Below, piece by piece: positions 13,901 through 25,991 of a stretch of 64,000 bases of DNA. The notes beneath the pieces are model-generated. The model searched no databases and was not told where the DNA came from. It worked only from the letters and a program-made list of their open reading frames with translations. Position 1 is the first letter of the stretch, and each line of letters starts with the position of its first letter. The stretch covers positions 357,285 through 421,284 of the forward strand of contig MNCI01025588.1 in assembly GCA_015680685.1 (NCBI GenBank), in the 5' to 3' direction. The stretch comes from Gnetum montanum (Eukaryota > Streptophyta > Gnetopsida > Gnetales > Gnetaceae). Made by a program: the position numbers and the translations under genes.

Positions 13901-15540
13901 ATCATCACCATAAGTGTGGTTGGAAATCAATCTCTAAGGAAATCTATGTGAAGTCAAGTGCTACTTCTAGTTGTTTCTTGTAAATAAATAAATAAATAAT
14001 CAAAATGGAATGAAAAAAATGAAAATGAAATTATAAAAAATACGTCATAAGTATGAAGTAATTTAGGAATTTGATTTTTTAAAAAATATTAAGGTGATAC
14101 ACCTAGGCTAAGGCCTCAAAGCTAATATGCATGGGGTGCTACTAGGCTTTAAACCCAATATTTTCAAGTGCAAGACAATGTAAGCTAACATGACCAAAGA
14201 AATGAGATCCTTCACTTGGAATGATGGTAAGGAATTTATTTTTTGGATTACAAGGATTGGATTTGAGCCTAGGTGAAGCTTTGAAAAGAGGTTAGGCTTT
14301 CACTATTTACTAGTTTTCTTGTAACTCTATTTGGTAGGACAAGCATTAAGCCTTCAAGTGATGATCCTTTTAGCATGACCAAAGGAATCAATGTAGGAGT
14401 TTTAGAAACATCAAATTCAAGGACCTCTCATGTAGACATGCATACAGCGAAGAAAATCAAACTAGAATTTTTGTAGCTTTTAAATGATTGTACCACTTTA
14501 CTTTGGCTAAATCTTAGCAATGATTAAACCAGTGAAAAATCAAGACTAGATAGCCCTATGAGTGGTAGTACAACTAATTGTCTTAAATGAGTACTTGAGA
14601 GTCTATCATTACCATGTTGGACAAGTAGAAGTAAGATAAAATAATGGAGAATATCCTGCAAATTATGAAAAAGACTCATGTGGCAAGTATCTTGGCATAC
14701 ACATAGGCTAATTGAATAATAAGTTATCTACCAAAGGTCATAGTCTCTGAATGCATATTCTTATCATGAATCCATGTGGCAAGTATCTTAGCATACACAT
14801 TGCAATTGACTTTATAGGTGTTGGACTCAAAAAAAATATTAACAATGAGCAAAGAAAAATATTGAAATTACAACTGGCAAATCAAAAGTTGCATGCCCAA
14901 ATGAGTAATGCCTCCCTTACTTATTTTTATCATGTTCATATTCTATTTTCTCTATCTCTTTCTTTCCAATACATGATGGAACCAAAAATAATTTGACTAT
15001 AGGTACATACTAAGACATATAGCCAATAGGATACATTAGAAGAATTAGAGAGGAATATAATGATGCCTCTAGCATGGCTTGAATAATACCCTTCTTGTAA
15101 TTGACTCATGACCTTTTTTTTCTTTAGAAGCCTTCAAATTGACTCTTGTTATATTCCACATCCATTGTGCTAACACCAATATAATATATCTCTTAATGTA
15201 TATTAAAGGCAAAAAAAGCCAATGGAAGCATAGTTTAATTGGAAAATTATTACCTTTTTTTTTAACAAGTTACAAATCTAAGTTGTGGTTGAGGCACTAT
15301 TATATTTTGCCTAGGTTTTAGTAAACTATATTATCGATGTGTGGTCTAGGGTTACATATGGTCTTAGTATTGATTTTGCTAAAATATAACATTTGTTATA
15401 TAACTTGTTGATATCTATAGTCAAAGTTTCAATTCCAACAACCCCTATCAAAAGCAAAGAATAATTCAACTAGTTATGAAACTAAGATAGTTTAAAATTG
15501 TGTTATATACTTGAAAATCTATTAGACCACTTTAATTTAA
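10982..15540. other. Intergenic region upstream of the RING-CH gene
   Basis: About 4.6 kb. The first 300 bp or so should be 5' UTR and promoter of the minus-strand RING-CH gene, with a microsatellite at 11272-11295 and an ATA-rich stretch near 11563-11590. From about 13.4 kb the sequence looks like eroded repeat DNA. A 27-bp stretch around ATGTGGCAAGTATCTT occurs twice, near 14679 and 14773. No coding region or RNA gene is supported. Confidence 0.5.
11272..11295. repeat. (ATG)8 microsatellite in the probable 5' leader of the RING-CH gene
   Basis: Eight ATG triplets on the plus strand, read as CAT repeats in the sense of the gene, about 300 bp upstream of its start codon. Trinucleotide tracts in 5' leaders often vary in length. 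Confidence 0.85.
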
Positions 15541-15545
15541 ATAGT

Positions 15546-16461
15546 TGATGAATCATGGTTTGCCACGTGCTGATATCGGACCCTTAACATTGGACCCTTA
15601 ATATCGGACCCTTGACATCGGACCCTCGACATCGGACCCTTGATATCGAGTATGCAATATTGCAGCCTGCATAATGATATCGGATACATGATATCGTGAT
15701 TCCTGTGTAAGCCTATAAATACACATTTGGGCATACAGGAAGGGAGTCAGTAAGTATAGAAGTAGAGTCTTTTTGTTCATTTTTTAGTTCATCTCAACTC
15801 TTTCCCCAGTGCATGCTCACAATGTGATGATTGTAATTGTACTACGGAACCTTTATTCGAGTGTGACATACTTGGACACACACATGAGCAACAATAAAGA
15901 TTGAGATTACTTCATCATTACAGCATTCACTTAGTTTTAATTGCTTAATTGTTATTGTTATTTATTGCTTTCTTAATTAATATTTCTTTACCTTCCTTCA
16001 CTATCCCTGTTATTAAACGTGGAATGAGTACGACTTAATCACAAGCATTTAAGTGTGACTACTCGGTATCCCAGTAGCGTATTTAGGAGTGCTTAAGTAA
16101 CATGCACTTGGTAATCCTAGAAGTAGTACACGAGGTCCAAGATGTGTATGGATGATTAAGGACAAATATTCATTGCACTTAGGTTAGCGAAGATCCTCTT
16201 CCCATATTGCTCATTAGCTTAATCAAAGTTATTTTCCATTGCCTCTACGAGTAGCATTAGTTTAGGACCACATCATACACCTCACTTTGGACTAAACCAT
16301 ACATGACAAAGCAAATACTAATCTAGGTGGGAAGACAGTAAACTGCAATCAACGTGTAACTATTTAGACACCACAACTAGCCCATCTGCAAAGTTCAACC
16401 GGATTGTGTGTGAACGCTCATATTCGTATGGTTGAGTGTAGGGGTACCTAGCTACTCATCA
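15546..16461 (+). repeat. 5' LTR of element B
   Basis: 916 bp. U3 begins with tandem 14-16 bp units related to ATATCGGACCCTTGAC (about 15573-15650) and further GATATC palindromes. The TATA box TATAAATA is at 15714-15721. An AATAAA follows about 180 bp later. The end GTGTAGGGGTACCT plus TCATCA is the shared U5 terminus of the cluster. Confidence 0.93.
15573..15650 (+). repeat. Tandem U3 units in element B 5' LTR
   Basis: Five to six copies of a unit related to ATATCGGACCCTTGAC in a row, upstream of the TATA box. The 3' LTR has the same array, diverged, near 40510-40590. The position suggests an enhancer-like role, which is inference. Confidence 0.75.
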
Positions 16462-16480
16462 TTGGCACTGTTGCCAGGGA
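16462..16480 (+). promoter_or_regulatory. Primer-binding site of element B
   Basis: TTGGCACTGTTGCCAGGGA starts directly after the LTR. It matches, with three transitions, the TTGGCGCCGTTGCCGGGGA type complementary to the tRNA-Asp 3' end, as in Athila-lineage elements. Confidence 0.8.
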
Positions 16481-16594
16481 CGGTGCTAGTTATATGGATT
16501 AGTTATATCATACAAGATCGTTGTAACAAAGTATTCACAATATATCTTTTAGAAAAGAAATTAATTTCAACTAAGTCACACACAATTCACAACA

Positions 16595-19286
16595 ATGTCT
16601 CTCTCACAAGACTATGCTAACGCAACAACTAGTAAGGTAATTCATTGGAGAACCAACAAATTATATGATGATGAAGATGAAATTTGGAGTACTCAATCTG
16701 ATGCAGGGGTCCCCTATGTACATAAACAAAGACAACATCGTCCTAACTCATAAATTCATAACCTACCTAGTGATGATGAACCCCTACTAGCCACTAAGAG
16801 CCTAATGCATATACAAGAGGCTATTTGAATATCTTGCAAGCACTGTAAGGAAAGTTGTCTAACCAAGCTCGAGTTAAACAACTTTCCCAAATTTTTAGGA
16901 GGCTATGATTTAGTTCTACAACATCATTTACAAGCCTTCCATGAAGCATGTGTATGGAACAATATTGATAATGGGTGGCAAAAACTTAAGCTCTTTCCTA
17001 TGACACTCGTTGGCCAAGCAAAAGTATGGTACAGGTCCTTAAGACCAAAATCAATTCGACATTAGTCGACAATGGTAAAACTCTTAAATGAAAGATATCA
17101 AACTTATGCAAGAGTGTCAACCTTGAGGAAACAAATCCAAGAGTGGAAATAAGTGCAACATGAACCCTTGGACATGGCCTTAGAAAGATATTATGCATTG
17201 TTAAACAATTGCCCAGGCCCTGGATTCTTCGAGGAAAGGCTAATGTATCACATCATGGATGGGCTCCGTAATGAAACAAGGGAGACTCTAGGGATGTATG
17301 CCCAAGGTCAACTATACAGGCTACAAACCCACCAATTCCAAGAGCTTAATAAGCGGGTAGCAAAAGAAGAAGGAGAAATGGCTAAATGGGGGAATGTTGA
17401 AGGCCCTCAACAAGACCAAAATATTAAAATAGCAAAGGTCCATGATCATGAAGAGGAGAAATCAACTCGCCTCAAGGAGGTGGGATCATCTTTGCCAATA
17501 CTACAATCACTAGATGAAATTGAGGCAAAGATCAATAAGATGATGGACTGGGTACATGAAAGATGTGGAGAATATGCCAACATTATTAGAGGAAGATTCA
17601 TGATTGATGGGACGCGATATCGCGGTGCGCCGTCATATCTATAAATAAGAGGCGGCTCTCCTTTGTTTCATCATCTAGGCCTAGACCATAGTGAAACTCT
17701 GGTAGTTTTTCCACTCCAGAGATAGATTAATTTCCATGTGCCCGTAGTAGGAACTCCAGAGTGAACGGATCTTTATTTGAGNATTTAAATGCTTTATTAG
17801 TTGTTAAATCTTTCTCAACCCTTTTCTCCTAGTTAAGTGCCTCAGTACGCCCGCTTCAAGCATGTGCATTACGCGTGGTGATCCCAGCAACGACTAGCGT
17901 TTGGTAACCACGGTTGCATTGGTTCAGGGTGTGAACAGTAAGTGGGAACGGATGCTTATGCTAGGTTAATTTAGACTTAGTTCGTTAGTTAGAGTTAGTC
18001 AATTAGTCTCTCAACCCTTCACCTCAATAGCATAGGAGATAAAATAGAAAAAACTATAAAAATCATATACCTCAGACTCACTTAACCATACACTATGACA
18101 AATACAAGTAAGTCTGGGAAGACAACGAATAATTAACCTTAAGTGTTCCATGAGGCGTGTAGGCACTTAGTCTGTAGAGTTCGACCGGATCGCGCGTGTT
18201 ACACTCGTATTCATATGGTTGAGTGTAGGGGTACCTCGCCACTCATCAATGATGAACCAAGAAATAGGATAAAACACCACTAGACAATCAGAAAGAAGGG
18301 TTGAAGAAAATAAGGATAAGAGCTCAACTACAAACCACCCATATCAATGTGAAGTTTGCCTGTACGATCAACCCAAAGGCCAATGTCCAATCTTATCACA
18401 TTTACATGAGCATTAGGAAGGAATGTTACATCCATATTTTGTACAAAAATATTGAGTTCAACCACAGTGGAAAAAACCCCAGTCGTGGGGGAGGCCACCC
18501 TCAAATTGGTCACAATCTTCATACCATCCAAACCCAAGCACTTATAAGGTTCAACATATGGTTTCCCCAACCAGGTCAACATCCTCTATTTCACCACATT
18601 GTTATCATTCTCCTAAGTACTATCAACCCATGTCCTCTCTCACAAGATCACCACCTCATGTTCCTTACACTTCTCCTCGCCCTCAATATCCTCATCCTTC
18701 ACCTCCTTCTACATTGCCACCAATAGTACCAGCAAGTTTTGCCCCACAGCATCAATCCACAAACATTACTTGTGCTGCTACTATTAATCGTAGTGGGAAT
18801 CCTTCACAACATCGGAAGCGTCCTTTCTTTAGCCATGACTAAAGAAAGAGACAACACGGTTCTGAACCCACTACATCCACCAACTTAGCACAAGCCCAAC
18901 GCTGTGGTGCATCTTTCTCCTCAAACCTAACGCCTCTTGTTACCTTATCAGGGCCATCAATCAACACTCCAACTACCATGTGGCCCAATGAATATAACCA
19001 CGTAGGGGGACATATTGATCATTGCATACAATCTTACAGTCATGGGTGCCATAGTGGGTCAACTCCTTATCACATGACCACATCTTATAATCTGCCCCAC
19101 TATGCCTACTACAATCAAGTGTGTGAACCCCAATTTGGGTATATTCCTACCACCACCTCAAAAGACACTCGGTGGTTTGGATATGATCAATCCCCAACAT
19201 TTCCAATATGCATGGATCCACATTTTCCATTTATTAATTCTAGCCATGCTCAACTATTTAGTTATCGGGGATATCCTCCATTCTAA
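16595..19286 (+). pseudogene. gag of element B, broken by point stops and a solo LTR
   Basis: The start MSLSQDYANA is followed by a capsid (Retrotrans_gag) region with NNFPKFLGGYD, LVGQAKVWYRSL and LNERYQTYARVS, a helical region (17153-17604), the solo LTR, then a cysteine-containing motif (C-x2-C, later DQPKGQC and SHLHEH) and a long Pro/Ser/Tyr-rich tail ending SYRGYPPF. Stops are scattered through the capsid part. Element E has the same protein order on the other strand, which confirms the reading. It would form the retrotransposon particle. It is dead here. Confidence 0.85.
17605..18248 (+). mobile_element. Solo LTR inserted in gag of element B
   Basis: TGATGGGACG...ACTCATCA with the exact target duplication ATGAT at 17600-17604 and 18249-18253. 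The reading frame of gag resumes beyond it. TATAAATA is at 17640-17647 within TATAAATAAGAGGCGGC, matching the 3' LTR of element D (27541 onward), so it belongs to D's family. A solo LTR is what LTR-LTR recombination leaves behind. A single N at 17782 sits where D's LTR has about 100 more bases, so the true length is probably greater than 644 bp. Confidence 0.92.
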
Positions 19287-20723
19287 CAAGCAGAATTAGT
19301 AAATATTTTTCCTTTTCTTCAATTTTACAATTTTTTGTTTTCCAGTTTTTTGTTTCTAATTTATTGTTTTATCTTTTTGTGTGTAATCTCACCTATGAAT
19401 AAAACACTTATGTAACCAGTCGGTTGAGGGGTTGTTCTATGCTATTGAGTCACAAGTGACTAATTATTTGGATAGTGAGCCTACCACATCTACCCAACCA
19501 TTCTATTAACAAGAGGTTCTACTCTGGGTACGATGATATTCTTATCATCATGAAAACTTAAAAGTAATTTTGTGCTCATTATGCCCAAAGCAAAAAATGA
19601 TGGACTAAGAGGGAATGGCTAGGGTGTGACATCAAGGGGACTTGTGGATTCTCTTTGGTAACATCTGTAGGAGTTATCATGCAGCTTGGTTATACTAAGA
19701 TCCTTGTAAATCTAATGACAAATGGGAGTAAGAGTAATAAAGGCACTTAATAGAGAAACCCAATGCTATTCTAGGGGGTCCCACTGGAAAGACATGCACC
19801 CATGCTTAAAGGTAGGCAGCTTCTCTGGATTATGGATCAAAATAAAATGAGAAAGAAAAAAAAAACAAACCACACAAGAAAAGATCAAAAGAAAAAATTG
19901 TGTGTGTGTGCACAGATTCCAAATTACTCCTCCCTTGAACAAAATGCCAAGTGATCGTATGCCTTGCTGTTGTGGTGCTCTTATGGTTGTCCATCATTGG
20001 ATGAAACAATGTGATGTCACTAATTGGAGGAATGAACTTGGTCTTGATTTTGGAGTGACCAGCTAATGACACATTAATCAAGCCCTATAGCTAGGATTCA
20101 TCGTATCCTAGGTTAGTTACCTCATATCCCAATCTCTGCAATCCCTTCTACAATTTGCCTCATCTCGCTGTTCATATATTTGTGACTCGTGTCTTATGTA
20201 GCATTAAACTCATACCTAATCATGGTGTTATCTACATGTGTGTGTTTTGTGGAACTAGTGTGGACTACATTTAACCCTTCTAGTGCCTATGGACATTGTA
20301 AGGTGTGGTTATGCAAGGGCATTATAGGTTGGAACCTGCTTTGGGGAGGATCCACTTACGTGACTTTTGTAATTTGTGCTTGTTGCACACCACCACATCA
20401 TTTTATACCCTCCAAGTACTTCATTGCCAAATCTATTCTTTCCTTTGTCATCATTTTCTCAAACATTTCTCAAAACCATTACATGTTCTTTTATGTGTCA
20501 CCTAAACAAATCAGGTCTGACATTAAACTTTTAGGGCAACTTCCTTGAAAAACTTTCTAACTCTAAAATCACACTAAGTAAAGAATTCAACATTTATTAA
20601 AGGCAATGAGTAAGGTATGAAATAATTGAACTTCTTTCAATAACCTTACTAACAATTGATCTTTGTGTGATTATAGATGGCCCCTAGAAGAGGACAATAA
20701 GGAGGACCTTCTCAAGGTGCAAC
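19287..20723 (+). other. 3' internal region of element B, part 1 (no pol)
   Basis: Alignable with the same region of E (about 36412-37680, minus) and in shorter blocks with C and D. It contains the core motif CTTTGGGGAGGATCCACT inside 20331-20364 and, at 20677, an ATG directly after TGATTATAG, opening MAPRRGQ. Element C interrupts it at the duplication GCAAC (20719-20723). No reverse transcriptase or integrase motif is present. Confidence 0.75.
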
Positions 20724-21516
20724 TGATGAGCGGCGAGGTACCCCTACGCTTAACCATATGAATACGAGCATTTCACGCACAATCCGATTGAATTCCAAGG
20801 ACTAAGTGCCTATGCACCTTTGTGGAATAATAACGAGCTGGTTAATCATTGTCTTCCCAAACTTACTTGTATGTCACTATTGTATGGTTAAGTAAGCTTG
20901 AGGCATATAATTTTTATGGCTTTTATGTGTTTTATATCCTGTGCTAGTAAGGAGGGGAAGAGAGATAACTAAGTACTAATCTAATTTAACTACTCATTAA
21001 CTAAGTTCTAATTACTCCTAACACCAGTATCCATTCCCACTTGTCACATACATCCTGAACCAGTGCAACGCTGCCGCGATTACCAAACGCTAATCATCAC
21101 TGGGTTACCAAGCGCTACAAGCATGCTCGAAGCGGTCGTACTGAGTGTATTTAACTAAGAGAGTTGTAGGGTGAGAGAAATCATTAATCAACTAGGAAAG
21201 CATTAAATAATAATTAACGCTAAGTAATCTATTCTGTATGCTACAAGGTTTATCATAAAGTTCGTCTTTATTGTCTTACACAAAGTGTGCTCATGTGCAC
21301 AATGCTCGAATAAAGATCCGTTCACTCTATGACTTCTACTGCGGACACGCAAAAATAATTCTAACTCTAGAGGAAAGAAATGGAAAGAGTTTGGCCAAGG
21401 GACTAACTGTCTAATGTGGAAACCAAGGGCACCTTCTCTTATTTATAGGTAAGGAGGTAGGTCATGATATTGGGTATCTGACATCACATGGTTGGATTCG
21501 ATATTATAGTTCATCA
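20724..21516 (-). repeat. 3' LTR of element C
   Basis: 793 bp, TGATGAGCGG at its low end and TTCATCA at its high end on the plus strand. TATA box (minus) near 21444-21437. The polypurine tract (reverse complement GTCATGGGGTA) abuts it at 21517-21527. Confidence 0.93.
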
Positions 21517-23400
21517 TACCCCATGACCGAATGAAAACTCATCCTTGAGTTCCTTACAAAATATTGGGAAGGTATGGGATTATTAACTGAATGACCATTG
21601 ATGGTGGAATGGGGTGACAGACTCAACGTGCCCAGTGAATGGATCAACAATACAATACATAACAGCATTAGTGTTCATTACCACAAAGGTGAACACTATA
21701 CATAAATGACATCTAACCTTATTTGGCAGCTGGAAGAGAAGGAGAGAGAGAAAAAAAACAATAATACATGTTGCTACCGATGCCAAGATTACACCTTCTG
21801 TTGTTTATCCATAGCCACACCACCAATCTTGCTCCTTTCGTAAATGTTCTAGTTTCGGTCCATCCTGAGTGTTTCCTCTAGGTCTAGTCCATTGTTGTAT
21901 GATTACCATCTGCACACACAACATAGTCACAAATGAGCGAGGGTAGATAAATCACAATGCAGTTGATACCTTGCCTCGATGTGAAGTGCATTGGCTGAGC
22001 TGTGGCTATGGTAGATACTAATTCTAGAGATTTAACATTGGTGACTACCTAAGGTGTAGGGGTTAGGAAAAATTAAAACATTTTGTGGCAAGACCTCCAT
22101 GACTAAGAGCGAACCTCTGGTAGCGATAGGATGGAAAAAGATAAGGAATAAGAAAGATGGAGAAAAAGTAACAATGGCAACGCCAAGGAAATGGATGTCA
22201 TAGATGGGGATGAAATAAAAAATTGTTGATTGCAGAAAATGTTTAAAGGAAAGAAGTTAACAAATGTACCAAAAAGGAATGCCAGTGGGTCCTCACCAAA
22301 GCAGGCTCATGCCCTTGATGCCCTAATAAACCCACAAACCAAAGAGTCCATAGGCTCTAGGAATGTCATTTGGAAGTAAGAGTTAAAAACTTACCAACAA
22401 GAACTTACCAAGGAAAAACAATGCATCAACCAAGATATAAACTAATGATAAAATCGGCAATGAGGTGAAAAATGGAAAAGAAAGGTGGAGAGGAGAGAAT
22501 GGAATGGAAACCAAAGAACAAGGTTGTGTAAAGTCCCTTGTGTGTGTTTTATGGTTAATGTGACCAAGTAGAACTCATTCCAACTCTATGCTCAACAAAC
22601 CACATTCAGTGACCTTGCATCAACACATTTGACCAACCTATCCCCTTAAAGCAACAAGAATGCTTGTACAAAAAGTCACCACCATTTCAAGGAGAGCGAG
22701 ATGGAGAATCAGGAAGCAAAAAAGGGCCTTAGTTAGAGGGAACCTTTAGGCATGGGTAACATGTCTTTCCAGTGCCATAACCAGTGCATGTAGCCCAAGT
22801 TCATTATTGTGTCTAATGGGTGTGCTTTGAATTCTCACTGTTTTTTTTTTTTGCGTGAAAACCACACCATGCAAAGACTTATTTTTATATACTGAACTTT
22901 TGGTGATTTGATGAATGGTCAAAATGGCGGAAAACCCAAAGAAAAAGCATCCAAGCACTCAAGAGAATAACCAGCACAAATGCATCAAATCCCCTTGAAG
23001 TCACACCCTTTTCAATCTTTAAGTCCTTTCTTAGTTTGAGAAATACCCAACCACCAATTCGTTAACAGTTTTATTATAAAAAGGGACTGTACAATTCCAA
23101 GACAAGGGAGACCATAGGATTTTATAGATGTATGAACGATGTGGACTCATTGCCTATTTAATCAAAAGAACCATACCTTAATATCAACATCATACTTCAA
23201 AGGTAAAATCCAAACATTAGTAATCAATACGTTATTATTCATGCCACCATCATGAACACTTATTGGGTGATGAACAAAATAAAGTAATCACACAAAGAAA
23301 TGGTAAAAATATGAACAATGGTGTAAAACAAAAATAAGAAAGATTAAAGAAATGTGAAAAACAAAAATGTGCAAAAAAAGACATGTAAAACAAAAATTTA
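21517..23400 (-). other. 3' internal region of element C, downstream of integrase
   Basis: About 1.9 kb between integrase and LTR. It aligns in blocks with D (25992-27455). It contains a copy of the shared core motif (22276-22310, minus) and an ATGG at 21909 directly after GTGTGTGCAG. Athila elements carry an env-like frame in this position, but I see no envelope signature, so the function is open. Confidence 0.65.
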
Positions 23401-23439
23401 GAAAGAACTAAGGGCCTTCAATGGTTAGCAGAGGTAGCC

Positions 23440-24659
23440 ATCTCCCCCATGACTAAGTTGGAAGGAGGAGATCCAAAATAATGAGCAAGGTTGCCCACCT
23501 ACAAAGGTAGCATATGTTCTGGCTTTTCCTAAACTCATGAAAAGGTTTTGTTTGTTGTGTGTTGACTAACAGTCTCTTATCTGGGCTCTCAGGTTTATAT
23601 ATGGTCATGGCCCCTAAAGGAAAAGTTGCATAGATAATGTAAGGTCCTTCCCACAGTGTTTGAAATTTGGTACGTTGTGACAAATGTGTGGGGTTCCAGT
23701 AGAGAACCGTATCTCCTGGCTGATACTTAACTTTCCTAATTTTCAAGTCATGACATTGTTTATTAAATGTCTTGTGCAACTCATTAGATGACAGGGCAAC
23801 TAGTCGGTTCTTATCTAGTAAGTTAAGAGTCATCAACATTTGTTTTTGTGCTAGATCAAGGTCAAGGTTGAGGTCACATGTCGTGGCTAGTGTACAGAGC
23901 TCAGTTTGGATAGGAAGAGTTGGAAGTTTTCCATACACTAACTCGTAGGGAGAGTAGCTTATAGGGAGTTTCCATGTGGAGCGGTATGCCCAAAGAGCAT
24001 TATTTAGTTTAGTGCTCTAGTCTCGCCTATACTTGCTAATGGTTCTGGTCAGTATCTTAGTAATCTCCCTGTTGGTGACCTCAGCTTGACCATTTGCTTG
24101 GGGGGTGGTATGGTGTAGTCAATTTATGCTCAACGCCTAAACGTTGCATTAACTTTTGAAAAGTTACACCTGTGAAGTGTGTACTGTTGTCTAAGATAAG
24201 TGCACGTAGCACACCAAACCTATTGACAACTTATTGTTGAACAAATCGTGCAGCTGTAGATGATGTGCAATCTTTAATAGTAGCTGCTTCTACCCACTTT
24301 GTTAAGTAGTCTACGACAATTATGATGTAATCTTTTTCATTAGACATTGGTGTAATGGGCACCATGAAATCAATTCCCAAAATGTTGAAGGGTTCTAACG
24401 GTTGAATCCATTGTTGCGAACCCTCCATTCTAGCAGTCACTCCCCCATCACGTTGACAACACTCACAAGATTGGACGAATTGATGGGTGTCCCAAAATTA
24501 GGTAAGTCAATAATATCCTGCAAGCAGGATCTTGATGGTCATTCGTCTCCCAGCATAATGACCCCCACAAGGGCCCTCATGAGTGTCTTGGAGAACTCTC
24601 GATTGATCTCTATGGGGAACACACCATCGAACCAAGCCATTGGGACATACTTTGTAAAG
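23440..24659 (-). pseudogene. Integrase of element C (main part)
   Basis: Minus-strand blocks: an integrase N-terminal region next to the D insertion, the catalytic core with GIDFMVPITP and YIIIVVDYLTKWVEA (first catalytic Asp), a later ILDNSTHFTG (second, DN where HF follows), and the C-terminal WEGPYIIYATFPLGAM motif of GPY/F type. Stops and frameshifts separate the blocks. It inserts cDNA into chromosomes in active relatives. The N-terminal end continues beyond D at 28355 onward. Confidence 0.82.
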
Positions 24660-24759
24660 TTATCTGATGAGACGCGATATGCACAAGCTGCGATATCGCA
24701 TCCCCTACGATATCGCGTACGCGATATCGCATCGTCCCCTGCGATGAGCTGTAAATATT

Positions 24760-25472
24760 CAACATGTAAATATCCAACCGGGTGCTGGTTCTGACAACTA
24801 TACAAGGAAAAGACCCTTCTTCAAAACTAGGAGCCCAGACAAACTCTCGCAACAACAAGTAGTTGGGCACATGTATAGGCCTCTAACCACTAACGCTTCG
24901 GAGAACCCTTCAGTCCAACAACTAAGTACGCAAACAGTTATGTTGACACATACTGTAACTGACTGGATAAAGGTGGGCCACCTTCCCAGGAAACTATCTG
25001 ACCCTGGGAACCCCTTAATTCATTTACAGATCACTGGAAATGCACCGCATCAAGCTCTTCTTGACTCAGGTTGTGGAGTCAACCTAATTTCACAAAAGAT
25101 GTATTAAGCCTACAACCTACCCCAACTTAAGAAGAGTAACATACAACTGGAGCTGGCTGACCATTCCATCACCATTCCCTTAGGATTGGTGGAGGATATT
25201 ATCACCACTGTGTATGGGTGGTCATACCCAGCCGATTTCCTAGTGATTAATGTTAACAACGAAGGGGGCTTCCCCATTATAATGGGAAGGTCGTGGCTAA
25301 GTACCATAGACGCGTACCTAGGAATCCGTGATCTTTCATTACAAATTTTTAAGATGAATATTTACGGAAAGATCGAGAAGAAGAAGATTCCATGCATCAC
25401 ATACAGTGATTCATTGGGTGATGACATGGAGGATATGTCTCCATGTGAGAGGTGTGCCTATGAGAATGAGAA
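24760..25472 (+). pseudogene. Protease region of element D, cut by the assembly gap
   Basis: The KRPFF motif is followed by VTDWIKVGHLPRKLSDPGN and the aspartic-protease active site LLDSGCGVNLIS, then GGFPIIMGRSWLSTID. Element C has the same order on the opposite strand. A stop follows shortly after the active site. The frame runs into the N gap. Confidence 0.8.
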
Positions 25473-25991
25473 NNNNNNNNNNNNNNNNNNNNNNNNNNNN
25501 NNNNNNNNNNNNNNNNNNNNNNNNNNNNNNNNNNNNNNNNNNNNNNNNNNNNNNNNNNNNNNNNNNNNNNNNNNNNNNNNNNNNNNNNNNNNNNNNNNNN
25601 NNNNNNNNNNNNNNNNNNNNNNNNNNNNNNNNNNNNNNNNNNNNNNNNNNNNNNNNNNNNNNNNNNNNNNNNNNNNNNNNNNNNNNNNNNNNNNNNNNNN
25701 NNNNNNNNNNNNNNNNNNNNNNNNNNNNNNNNNNNNNNNNNNNNNNNNNNNNNNNNNNNNNNNNNNNNNNNNNNNNNNNNNNNNNNNNNNNNNNNNNNNN
25801 NNNNNNNNNNNNNNNNNNNNNNNNNNNNNNNNNNNNNNNNNNNNNNNNNNNNNNNNNNNNNNNNNNNNNNNNNNNNNNNNNNNNNNNNNNNNNNNNNNNN
25901 NNNNNNNNNNNNNNNNNNNNNNNNNNNNNNNNNNNNNNNNNNNNNNNNNNNNNNNNNNNNNNNNNNNNNNNNNNNNNNNNNNNNNNNNNNN
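25473..25991. other. Assembly gap (519 N)
   Basis: Unknown bases. In C the sequence between the matching flanks (protease and 3' region) includes reverse transcriptase through integrase, near 6 kb once D is excluded, so the gap either under-represents missing sequence or D has a further deletion. Confidence 0.95.

Noticed and set aside
15573-15650. Regular short repeats in the LTR of element B resembling a repeat array such as CRISPR.
   Set aside because: Units are directly adjacent with no unique spacers, occur in both LTRs and lie in a plant retrotransposon U3.
16462-16480. Possible tRNA gene because of tRNA-like sequence next to LTRs.
   Set aside because: Only the 18-19 base primer complement is present, not a cloverleaf.
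19944-20066. A 40-residue frame beginning MPSDRMPCC, present in both B and E with the same stop position, and an antisense frame beginning MINVSLA over the same bases.
   Set aside because: Comparing B with E, most differences change the amino acid. That is not the pattern of a protein under selection, so I treat it as shared ancestry only.
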